Assembly: GCF_020595055.1 (NCBI RefSeq)
Contig: NZ_JAJDOO010000018.1
Span: 32,130 to 96,129, forward strand
Reading direction: 5' to 3'
Source of the DNA: Desulfosporosinus shakirovi
GTDB taxonomy: Bacteria > Bacillota > Desulfitobacteriia > Desulfitobacteriales > Desulfitobacteriaceae
Length of the DNA: 64,000 nucleotides
The notes beneath the pieces are model-generated. The model saw only the letters and a list, made by a program, of their open reading frames with translations. It was not told the DNA's origin and searched no databases. Made by a program: the position numbers and the translations under genes. Positions 1-6,360 of this stretch are shown here, one piece after another (the first letter of the stretch is position 1; every line of letters begins with the position of its first letter).

Positions 1-34
1 AAAGTCCCTCCTATGTTTTTTTATTAAATATTTG

Positions 35-61
35 TTAGCACTCGACTCTATTGAGTGCTAA
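35..61. promoter_or_regulatory. CIRCE operator (HrcA binding site)
   Basis: A perfect inverted repeat TTAGCACTC-N9-GAGTGCTAA matches the CIRCE consensus bound by the heat-shock repressor HrcA. It lies just downstream of a minus-strand promoter and upstream of a ribosome binding site (GGAGG) at the very left edge. It therefore most likely controls a chaperonin operon (groESL, or hrcA-grpE-dnaK) that begins just outside the window. The downstream gene is not visible. Confidence 0.95.
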
Positions 62-74
62 CAATATATCTATA

Positions 75-103
75 ATAATATGCAAGGGGCTGCGGGAAAG
101 CAA
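75..103 (-). promoter_or_regulatory. Sigma-A-type promoter of the off-window heat-shock operon
   Basis: Read on the minus strand, TTGCTT (98-103) and TATTAT (75-80) are separated by exactly 17 bases. The CIRCE operator falls in the expected initially transcribed region, and GGAGG lies near position 7-11 just before the window ends. This is the usual layout of a vegetative promoter repressed by HrcA. Confidence 0.7.
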
Positions 104-277
104 CCCCCCTATATCACCAAAAATTGGGGTTTAAACGTTATTTACTTTGAAAATCATCCAATTGCTTCTTGTTACACGCTCTAGATATTTTAAATTTCCT
201 TAACCCCTCCCCCCCAGCGCATCTTCCTATCGTCTAAACACTATAATTGCCAGATTTAGACCCTTCTATGCATAATT

Positions 278-1102
278 TTATTCTAAAGTTAATTTCAATT
301 GCCGCTGGGACACTTCCTCATAAAGACTCCCTAATGCCTTCAGAACCTTAGGATTTTTTAGATTAAGAAGATATATTTTTGTCTTACCAATCTTTAAGTT
401 TGGATCGGGATGCTCTTTCTCTGTCAAAATATCTTCCTTCAAAGTATACCGTATAAACTCTTTAACTTGTGAAACCGAACGTCCCAGAAGTTCTGTCAAC
501 GCCGCTCTAGCCTTAGTGGATGCGACATAGGGCAGGCGTATCTGGAGTGTTCCAAGGACCTGAATTCCTTGCTCCAAATCCTGCTCTGGATGATACTCCG
601 CTTCATGTTTTTCCTGAAGAATCCACTGCAAAAGATCATCTTCCTCACAAAAAGGTTGCAAAGCATGATGAACACTTCCAGCTATCCCAATCACCTTAAC
701 GTCTTTCCCCCATGCTCGTACTTTTCTTAATAATGAAAGAAAGTCTCCATCACCTGTTAGCAATAAATACATATCAAAAGTTGATGCTCTTGTCAGCAAT
801 ATTTCTTGAGCTTCGAGCATTAGTTCTAGGTCTGCCGCATTTCGCCGAAGTTCTGTGCTTGAATAGTTATTCTTTCCATAGACATGACGTGTAAAAACAT
901 TTGTTTTCTCAAAGGTTGTCTGGGTTCTCCAAAATTCCTCGCGGTCAAAGTTAGCATAGAGATAGACCGCCAATAAACAGATATTATTACGCTCTGCATA
1001 TAGTTTCAGAAACTGCACTAACTGTTCCGGAGATAATTCATACCCTCTGTCTAATAAACTGGTCCAAATATTCTCGTAATCGACAAATGCTATGGCTTTC
1101 AA
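278..1102 (-). CDS. NYN domain (LabA/DUF88-like) protein, putative PIN-fold nuclease
   Basis: The protein has about 274 residues. The N-terminal half is a NYN/PIN-like domain: it opens with an AIAFVDYEN strand (acidic residue and Asn near 8-11), has a second acidic site near residue 91 (AADLELML) and a TGDGDF loop near 117-121. Together these form the usual metal-binding acidic cluster. The C-terminal half (about 150-274) has no family I can name and may bind nucleic acid. A longer frame begins at 1165, but TTG at 1102 is preceded by GAGGTG at good spacing and starts directly at the domain, so I chose it. The gene is monocistronic, between the heat-shock promoter and the Moco genes. RNase activity is inferred from the fold. 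Confidence 0.75.
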   Translation of the reverse strand: MKAIAFVDYENIWTSLLDRGYELSPEQLVQFLKLYAERNNICLLAVYLYANFDREEFWRTQTTFEKTNVFTRHVYGKNNYSSTELRRNAADLELMLEAQEILLTRASTFDMYLLLTGDGDFLSLLRKVRAWGKDVKVIGIAGSVHHALQPFCEEDDLLQWILQEKHEAEYHPEQDLEQGIQVLGTLQIRLPYVASTKARAALTELLGRSVSQVKEFIRYTLKEDILTEKEHPDPNLKIGKTKIYLLNLKNPKVLKALGSLYEEVSQRQLKLTLE

Positions 1103-1469
1103 ATTGATCACCTCACAGCCCCCTAATCTTCTATATTCTACGTAATAGATGTACAGACGTGACAAGCTACGTTAAAGGCTCTATAGGCAGTATTGCAGAG
1201 AATTATTTCGGAATACAGGGGTATTTCCTATTTAATCAAACTCTAAATTTCAGCAATATAGCAGGGATGGACTTTATCCTTGATTGCTGAAACTGAAAAC
1301 CGAGAAAGGATAGAATCAACGACAAAAGTTGCAAAAGTATAGCAATTAGTACCATAACTCAAAAGGGATTGGCACATCGCCAATCCCTTTTGAGCTACAA
1401 CTAAATCAACTTTTCAATTATTATAGTCATATTGTAAATCAATCCCAAATTATCGACTGATTAAAGTTG
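1103..1469. other. Intergenic region with two inverted repeats
   Basis: No gene is supported here. It holds a strong hairpin at 1358-1394 (16-bp arms around ACATC), probably the 3' end of the mogA operon, and a weaker inverted repeat at about 1251-1290 (TTTCAGCAAT / ATTGCTGAAA). Confidence 0.5.
1358..1394 (-). terminator. Hairpin downstream of the moaA-moaC-MOSC-mogA operon
   Basis: Perfect 16-bp arms (CTCAAAAGGGATTGGC and its complement) enclose a 5-base loop, about 75 bases after the mogA stop. The 3' arm ends in TTTTGAG rather than a free U-tract, so it may be a terminator or an mRNA 3'-end stabiliser. Confidence 0.5.
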
Positions 1470-1964
1470 TTAAACCGTTGATGCACATTCATTGGCTTCC
1501 CCTTTAAGAATTTGAATTCCATGAGGAATTGCAGGGGCGATTGCAGCGAAACACTCGCGTACCGCTTTAGGACTGCCCGGCATATTAATAATCAGTGTCC
1601 GCTTTCTAAGGACTGCAATTGCTCTGCTTAACATAGCCTTTGGAGTTACTTTAAGGCTCTCCATCCGCATCACCTCAGCTATACCCGGAACCATACGATC
1701 TGCTACAGCTAACGTCGCTTCTGGGGTCACATCCCGCATTGAAAACCCGGTCCCTCCCGTAGTCAAGATCAGATCCAAACTGAGCTTATCTGTCCAAAGG
1801 CACATCGTTTTTTCTAGTGTCGCTTGGTCGTCTGGAAGCACCACGTACTCCACAACCTCTCCGCCAATCTCTTGAACAAGTTTGGCCAAGGCAGGTCCCG
1901 ACAGATCCTCTCTTTCTCCACGTGATCCTTTATCACTAGCTGTAATTACTCCTACACGAAGCAT
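1470..1964 (-). CDS. mogA: MogA/MoaB family molybdopterin adenylyltransferase
   Basis: A 164-residue protein of the MoCF domain family, which adenylylates molybdopterin before molybdate insertion. The diagnostic TTGGTGFSMRDVTPEAT segment lies in the middle, and ASDKGSRGEREDLSGP near the N-terminus matches the family. Length is typical of single-domain MogA/MoaB proteins. It is the last gene of a minus-strand operon (moaA, moaC, MOSC, mogA) and overlaps the preceding MOSC gene by 13 bases, implying translational coupling. MogA and MoaB share this fold, so the symbol is chosen by context rather than by a unique residue. Confidence 0.9.
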   Translation of the reverse strand: MLRVGVITASDKGSRGEREDLSGPALAKLVQEIGGEVVEYVVLPDDQATLEKTMCLWTDKLSLDLILTTGGTGFSMRDVTPEATLAVADRMVPGIAEVMRMESLKVTPKAMLSRAIAVLRKRTLIINMPGSPKAVRECFAAIAPAIPHGIQILKGEANECASTV

Positions 1965-2398
1965 TGGCTAATCACCTCAATGCTGTCTCCAACTCGAACT
2001 GCTCCGCCTTCCAGTAATCGAACAAAGATCCCTTCTTTTGGCATGACACAATCCCCAGCCTGATAGAAAATTGCGCATTTCGTATGGCACTCCTTACCAA
2101 TCTGGGTAACTTCCCCTATACTGGTTTTTCCGATTTTCAGTTTTGTTCCGATCGGCAAAGTAAACAATTCTATTCCTTCTGTTGTTAAATTCTCTGCAAA
2201 ATCCCCTGGGCCTACCTTCAACCCTTTATCCTGCATGGTCTTAATACTTTCCATCGCAAGCAAGCTGACCATACGATGCCAATCTCCGCCATGAGCATCT
2301 CCTTCAAGACCAAAGTTGACTTTTAAGACTCCTTCACCCACATTCTTTTTGCGCATTCCTTTCCGTTCACTTGTACAAACCGCTATAATTTTCCCCAT
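1952..2398 (-). CDS. MOSC domain protein
   Basis: A 148-residue stand-alone MOSC domain, the fold found at the C-terminus of Moco sulfurases. The family Cys is visible in the segment GKECHTKCAIF. GLEGDAHGGDWHRMVS near residues 30-45 is the usual substrate-loop signature. Small MOSC proteins in Firmicutes commonly sit beside moa and mog genes, and this one lies between moaC and mogA in the same operon. A role in sulfur handling or transfer of the cofactor is likely from context; its exact substrate is not known. Confidence 0.9.
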   Translation of the reverse strand: MGKIIAVCTSERKGMRKKNVGEGVLKVNFGLEGDAHGGDWHRMVSLLAMESIKTMQDKGLKVGPGDFAENLTTEGIELFTLPIGTKLKIGKTSIGEVTQIGKECHTKCAIFYQAGDCVMPKEGIFVRLLEGGAVRVGDSIEVISQCFV

Positions 2399-2428
2399 TA
2401 TAAAGCCCTCTCTTTCATACCAGATTAT

Positions 2429-2896
2429 TTAACGTACGAAATGTCCACTTTTTCCACCCAACTTTTCAACTAGATAAATATCCCGAATAGCCATAGTCTT
2501 ATCAATTGCTTTGCACATATCGTAGATGGTCAAGGCAGCGACACTAACCGCTGTCAGCGCTTCCATTTCCACACCAGTTTTCCCCTGGACTTTCACGATA
2601 GCTTCGATGTCTATCTCACCGGGCTCTATCAATTTAAAGCTTAGTTTGGCTCCGGTTATTGCCAAGGGATGGCACATAGGGATCAACTGTGAAGTCTGCT
2701 TTGCCGCCATGATTCCTGCGACTTGGGCAACTGCCAAAACATCTCCTTTGGCAACAAGACCTGAGCGAATTCTTTCCAAGGTTTCTGGCATCATCATTAC
2801 TTTCCCCTGGGCAACGGCAACTCGCGCCGTTTCAGTCTTGTCACTGACATCTACCATTCGAGCGCGTCCTTCTTCATCAAAATGTGTTAAATCCAT
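2429..2896 (-). CDS. moaC: Cyclic pyranopterin monophosphate synthase MoaC
   Basis: A 155-residue protein, the standard MoaC length. It carries the conserved MCHPLAI segment near residue 74, the [17 protein letters not shown] block, and the [22 protein letters not shown]-terminal region with the catalytic Lys/Asp residues. It converts 3',8-cyclo-7,8-dihydro-GTP, the MoaA product, to cyclic pyranopterin monophosphate. It follows moaA with a 3-base gap in the same operon. Confidence 0.97.
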   Translation of the reverse strand: MDLTHFDEEGRARMVDVSDKTETARVAVAQGKVMMMPETLERIRSGLVAKGDVLAVAQVAGIMAAKQTSQLIPMCHPLAITGAKLSFKLIEPGEIDIEAIVKVQGKTGVEMEALTAVSVAALTIYDMCKAIDKTMAIRDIYLVEKLGGKSGHFVR

Positions 2897-2899
2897 TGC

Positions 2900-3874
2900 T
2901 TACCCTCCGATCTGAGACATTACGCGTGTATCTTGCCACGCTTCACTATTCATATGATGCTCAGCGGGTTTATGCCAAACTGCCTGAGCAAATACATTCA
3001 GAATGTCCTGGTCTGAACTGCCTGACCGCAGGACCTCACGCAAATCAACTTCATGTTTGCTATGCAAACACGGTTTTAGCTTGCCGTCCGCTGTTAAGCG
3101 CACACGATTACAAGTATTACAAAAATGACGACTCAGGGCACTAATGAAGCCGATACTTCCCTTATAACCGCTTGGCCGAAAATACTGTGCCGGGCCTCCA
3201 CCGGGAATATCCTTGGTTGGAAGGTCATCTTCATTCAACCCTAAAACTTCTTTCATTTCCTTAATTGAGACAAATTCATTGCGATGCTCTGAGCTAACGC
3301 CAATTGGCATGAGCTCAATAAATCGAACATGGAGCGGATATTGCCTAGCCAGCTTTAAAAAGCTGGGCAACTCCTCCGTATTAAACCCGCGCACAACTAC
3401 GACATTAATTTTAACCGGATTTAATCCAGCCTCAAGCGAACGCAAGATCCCTTGAATCACTTTCGAGACATCCCCTCCCCGAGTATTCTCGAAGAAACGG
3501 GTTCGATCCATAGTATCCAAGCTGATATTAACGCGCTGAACTCCCGCAGCTTTTAAATCAAAGGCCATTTCCTGAAGTAACATTCCATTAGTTGTCAGCA
3601 TAAGATCTTCAACCCCCGGAAGTTGGGCCGCTTCACGCAGAAAATCCAAGATATCTTTGCGAACTAAGGGTTCTCCCCCTGTGATGCGAAAGCGCCGAAA
3701 ACCTAATTGTGTACTTATCTTCATCAACCTTAGTATTTCTTCGAAAGATAGAATAAGGTCATGGGGCATCCACTCTATTCCGTCGACAGGCATACAATAT
3801 TTACAGCGTAGATTACAACGATCAGTGACTGAAATTCTGAGATAGTCAATTCGCCTAAGAAATTGATCTTGCAT
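2900..3874 (-). CDS. moaA: GTP 3',8-cyclase MoaA (radical SAM)
   Basis: A 324-residue radical SAM enzyme carrying out the first step of molybdopterin synthesis. The CxxxCxxC motif (Cys20, Cys24, Cys27, in DRCNLRCKYC) binds the SAM cluster. The C-terminal CNTCNRVRLTADGKLKPC motif binds the substrate cluster, and the protein ends with the Gly-Gly dipeptide typical of MoaA. The ATG is preceded by GAGGAG. It is the first gene of the moaA-moaC-MOSC-mogA operon, and its leader carries a Moco-type riboswitch plus terminator, so cofactor feedback is likely. Confidence 0.98.
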   Translation of the reverse strand: MQDQFLRRIDYLRISVTDRCNLRCKYCMPVDGIEWMPHDLILSFEEILRLMKISTQLGFRRFRITGGEPLVRKDILDFLREAAQLPGVEDLMLTTNGMLLQEMAFDLKAAGVQRVNISLDTMDRTRFFENTRGGDVSKVIQGILRSLEAGLNPVKINVVVVRGFNTEELPSFLKLARQYPLHVRFIELMPIGVSSEHRNEFVSIKEMKEVLGLNEDDLPTKDIPGGGPAQYFRPSGYKGSIGFISALSRHFCNTCNRVRLTADGKLKPCLHSKHEVDLREVLRSGSSDQDILNVFAQAVWHKPAEHHMNSEAWQDTRVMSQIGG

Positions 3875-3910
3875 TGCGACTCCTCTTTCTTAGATTAAAT
3901 TTTGAAACAC

Positions 3911-3942
3911 AAAAAAACCCGCGGTCTGTAAACAACCGGGGG
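3911..3942 (-). terminator. Intrinsic terminator in the moaA leader
   Basis: On the minus strand a GC-rich stem (CCC-C-CGGT pairing with ACCG-C-GGG) is followed by seven T. It sits between the Moco-type aptamer and the moaA start, which is the expression platform expected of a transcription-terminating riboswitch. Confidence 0.8.
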
Positions 3943-3944
3943 AA

Positions 3945-4074
3945 TATATTCCACCTGTCAACAGACTCCTTTCCAGCAGGAGATATCACAGTTTCCCGTA
4001 ATACCCGAGTGTCTTGTGACACTAGTCTGGTCACCCTAGCTTCTGCTTTAGGCAATCCAGCTTCGGAGCACGTA
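3945..4074 (-). ncRNA. Moco-type riboswitch upstream of moaA
   Basis: Read on the minus strand this leader has a compact, GC-rich, multi-helix organisation: GTGCTCCGAAGC near the 5' end, CGGGAAACTGTG in the middle, a CTCCTGC-type hairpin, and GACAGGTGG just before the terminator. These resemble conserved blocks I recall from the Moco RNA motif (molybdenum or tungsten cofactor sensing), which typically precedes moaA. The match is from memory and from context (moaA immediately downstream plus a terminator); a covariance-model search would settle it. Confidence 0.68.
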
Positions 4075-4226
4075 CTATTTATTATAAAACTTATTATAAT
4101 ATAATTCGCGATAAGTTTAAGAATTCCTTTTATTACATATACACTTTACCTTTTTATAAAAAAAAGATTCAGGTTTTTCTAAAAATATTGTACACTATAA
4201 GAAAGGTAAGGTCCAAGGAGGTAACA

Positions 4227-5012
4227 ATGCCAAACCAAACTATTGCCCATTCCATTCTTAAAGCTAAGGGGAAACTACTAGAATGGGTGGAAGACACAGT
4301 AGTCCGAGAGGTTCCTCTAACCGTCCACTACAACCGCGAGGAGATTGCTACGCTATTATGCTCGCCTTCTCAAACTGAGGAGCTTACACTTGGATTTTTA
4401 TTCAATGAAGGGTTCATTCGAGTTCCAGAGGACGTATACGAAATTCGCCTAGATCCCTCGGATCATATGATTTGGGTCGAAGGTAAACCCTGCGTCTTAC
4501 AAAAAGAACTCATGAGCAAACGATTTGTTTCCGCTTGTTGCGGTAAAAGCCGAGCTTCTTTTTGTTTTGCTAATGATGCTCTAATGGTCAAACCCCTTAC
4601 ATCAACCTATAGTATTTTGCTTCAAGAGGCCTATGATTATGCAAAGTTTTTACAATCTTATCTCCCACTCTTTCAGAAGACCGGTGGGGTACACAGTGGG
4701 GGAGTTGGTTATAAAGGGAATGTGATCCTGACGAGTTATGATATTGGCAGGCACAATGTTTTTGATAAGCTCGGCGGTGAAGCCTTTCGCACTAAATTAA
4801 ATCTCGAAAACCATGTGATTTTTTTCAGTGGTCGAGTCTCTTCGGAAATCCTGCTTAAGGTAGCCAAAATGAAAGTACCCATACTCATCGCCCGTGGGGC
4901 ACCAACAGATATGGCCCTTTCCCAAGCGACTGCTTTAAATATCACTGTAGTAGGGTTTGCCAGAGAACAACGGTTAAACATTTATACCTGTCCCGAACGA
5001 ATCATCCTCTGA
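4227..5012 (+). CDS. fdhD: Formate dehydrogenase accessory sulfurtransferase FdhD
   Basis: A 261-residue FdhD. It passes sulfur from a cysteine desulfurase to the Mo-bisPGD cofactor of formate dehydrogenase. The ACCG motif (SACCGKSR) holds the sulfur-carrying cysteines, and GGVHSGG, SYDIGRHNVFDKLGG and FFSGRVSSE are family signatures. A longer frame begins at 4188, but ATG 4227 follows AAGGAGG at ideal spacing. It is divergent from moaA and near the fdhA operon it serves. Confidence 0.97.
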   Translation: MPNQTIAHSILKAKGKLLEWVEDTVVREVPLTVHYNREEIATLLCSPSQTEELTLGFLFNEGFIRVPEDVYEIRLDPSDHMIWVEGKPCVLQKELMSKRFVSACCGKSRASFCFANDALMVKPLTSTYSILLQEAYDYAKFLQSYLPLFQKTGGVHSGGVGYKGNVILTSYDIGRHNVFDKLGGEAFRTKLNLENHVIFFSGRVSSEILLKVAKMKVPILIARGAPTDMALSQATALNITVVGFAREQRLNIYTCPERIIL

Positions 5013-5038
5013 CCACTAAGGGCAGTCTAAGTTTTTGA

Positions 5039-5638
5039 TTATCGTTTGCGGATAGCAGTCCAATCTTCTGGTGTATTAACGTTATAGAAGACGTTCTCTA
5101 AATCTGAAAAACTCTCCAATTCCGTTTTCTCCACATACTTCACTGAACAAACCAGAAAGAGATCGATAATCTTGAGGTGACCTGCCTCAAGATTATTTTT
5201 TATTGTGGGAAGGCAACGGCGATGATAAAAGGCATGCAAAGGATGAAGGCCGGACTGAGTTTTTGGAACGACGATATCATACTCCGGAATCCACTTTGCC
5301 AAAAAACGAATAAGGTCCGTTTTTAAAAACGGCATATCACAGGCAACAAAGAAAACATTATCATAGGCGGCTGTTTTCAAACCTTGATAAAGCCCTTCTA
5401 TAGGGCCTCGATCAAGAAGCTCATCTTTAATTATTGGTATTTCATAGTGTTCAAAAAGTTCAGGTTTGTTGCTGCTGATGATCACCTCAGAAAATATGGT
5501 TTGCAAAACCTCTAAACTCCGTTCCACCAGAGGTTGTCCATCCATTTCGAGAAAGGCTTTCTCTTTTTTCATTCGTGAGCTTTTTCCACCCGCTAATAAA
5601 ATTCCGGTGGCGTTTAATTTTGGAAGTTGTTTTCCCAA
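5039..5638 (-). CDS. mobA: Molybdenum cofactor guanylyltransferase MobA
   Basis: A 199-residue nucleotidyltransferase that attaches GMP to Mo-molybdopterin, making the guanine dinucleotide form used by DMSO-reductase-family enzymes. The N-terminal GILLAGGKSSRMKKEKAF motif binds the nucleotide, and FFVACDMPFLK holds the metal-binding Asp. It converges with fdhD (26-base gap). Its product is needed by the formate dehydrogenase and by both molybdoenzymes in this window. Confidence 0.95.
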   Translation of the reverse strand: MGKQLPKLNATGILLAGGKSSRMKKEKAFLEMDGQPLVERSLEVLQTIFSEVIISSNKPELFEHYEIPIIKDELLDRGPIEGLYQGLKTAAYDNVFFVACDMPFLKTDLIRFLAKWIPEYDIVVPKTQSGLHPLHAFYHRRCLPTIKNNLEAGHLKIIDLFLVCSVKYVEKTELESFSDLENVFYNVNTPEDWTAIRKR

Positions 5639-5651
5639 GTCCTGCAGTGGC

Positions 5652-5888
5652 TTAGTAATTTCTAAAGACCTCCTCGTATTCAGTGGACGAAAACCGAGTC
5701 AGAATCCGTTTCCCCACAATAGTTACGGGAACTCCGATCGCCTTCGTCGTATTTCTTAACTCCTTTAGATGCTTAGGTAATAGGATATTCTTTTCTATAA
5801 ACAAAATCCCTCTGCCTGAAAGAAACAGCTTAGCGCGTGCACAGTATGGGCAAAGGGGCAGGGTATACATAATTACTTCTTGATTCAC
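5652..5888 (-). CDS. Glutaredoxin-like protein
   Basis: A small thioredoxin-fold protein of about 78 residues with a CPYC active site directly after the first strand (MYTLPLCPYCARAK), a cis-Pro segment (GVPVTIVG), and little else, as in NrdH/glutaredoxin-like proteins. A longer frame opens at 5936, but GTG at 5888 has GGAG upstream and gives a compact domain. It sits 13 bases upstream of mobA and may be cotranscribed. Its partner is unknown; thiol-disulfide exchange is the family activity. Confidence 0.75.
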   Translation of the reverse strand: MNQEVIMYTLPLCPYCARAKLFLSGRGILFIEKNILLPKHLKELRNTTKAIGVPVTIVGKRILTRFSSTEYEEVFRNY

Positions 5889-6021
5889 AAAACTCTCACT
5901 CCTCAACTTATTTAAAGCCGACAAATCTGCCTTCAATGTACCATATTCAAAGTTTTATGTCACGCGGATTAATCTCTTCATCCTCCCCAGAGAGAAGTTC
6001 CACAAATTGTATATTATTTTA

Positions 6022-6050
6022 TTTACACTTGTATCCTTTCGTAATATAAT
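6022..6050 (+). promoter_or_regulatory. Promoter of the TPP riboswitch transcript
   Basis: TTTACA (6022-6027) and a perfect TATAAT (6045-6050) are separated by 17 bases, about 45 bases before the TPP aptamer. This is one of the best sigma-A-type promoters in the window, so the orphan riboswitch is probably transcribed. Confidence 0.75.
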
Positions 6051-6093
6051 GGATCAAGGAGTAATTTCTGCCAAAGGATATTACTCACAAGTA

Positions 6094-6180
6094 TTGCTAG
6101 GGGTACCCTTCGGGGCTGAGATGAGGAAACTCAATCCCTTTGAACCTGATCTGACTAAATACCAGCGGAGGGAAGCTAAT
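6094..6180 (+). ncRNA. TPP (THI-box) riboswitch, orphan
   Basis: The conserved core is clear: GGGGTACCC, then GGCTGAGATGAG, then CCCTTTGAACCTGATCTG, then TAAATACCAGCGGAGGGAA. These are the thiamine pyrophosphate aptamer sequences in the correct order and spacing. A promoter precedes it and an intrinsic terminator follows. No thiamine biosynthesis or transport gene lies downstream; the next gene is the convergent fdhA. Confidence 0.93.
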
Positions 6181-6203
6181 CGTTATACCTATTTAGAAGT
6201 ACT

Positions 6204-6240
6204 AGTGAGAACTGCTTACAGCAGTTCTCACTTTATTATT
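6204..6240 (+). terminator. Intrinsic terminator of the TPP riboswitch
   Basis: Perfect 12-bp arms (AGTGAGAACTGC and its complement) with a TTACA loop are followed by TTATTATT, about 25 bases after the TPP aptamer. This is the expected expression platform for TPP-induced termination. Confidence 0.85.
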
Positions 6241-6322
6241 ATAAGGATAGCTGCACTATGTGTGGGGAAATGTGTTCAATCTCTCATGAACCAAATTATG
6301 GACAAATGGATAAAGTAGCGTT

Positions 6323-6355
6323 AAAAAAGGCCTTCCTTGTTGGAAGGCCTTTTTT
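6323..6355. terminator. Bidirectional terminator between the TPP transcript and fdhA
   Basis: An A6 tract, 8-bp GC-rich arms (GGCCTTCC and its complement) with a TTGTT loop, then T6. It can terminate the minus-strand fdhA operon, whose stop is at 6361, and any plus-strand read-through of the TPP riboswitch. Confidence 0.9.
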
Positions 6356-6360
6356 ACTAA

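Noticed and set aside
3874..4104. Short frames on both strands over the moaA leader
   Set aside because: The sequence is structured RNA (aptamer and terminator), with no protein family in any frame.
6007..6318. 103-codon frame on the plus strand
   Set aside because: It runs through the promoter, TPP aptamer and terminator; conserved RNA sequence explains it fully.
6258..6360. Small frame starting ATG at 6258 after the TPP terminator
   Set aside because: It reads through the bidirectional terminator and into antisense of fdhA; no recognisable protein, so not called.
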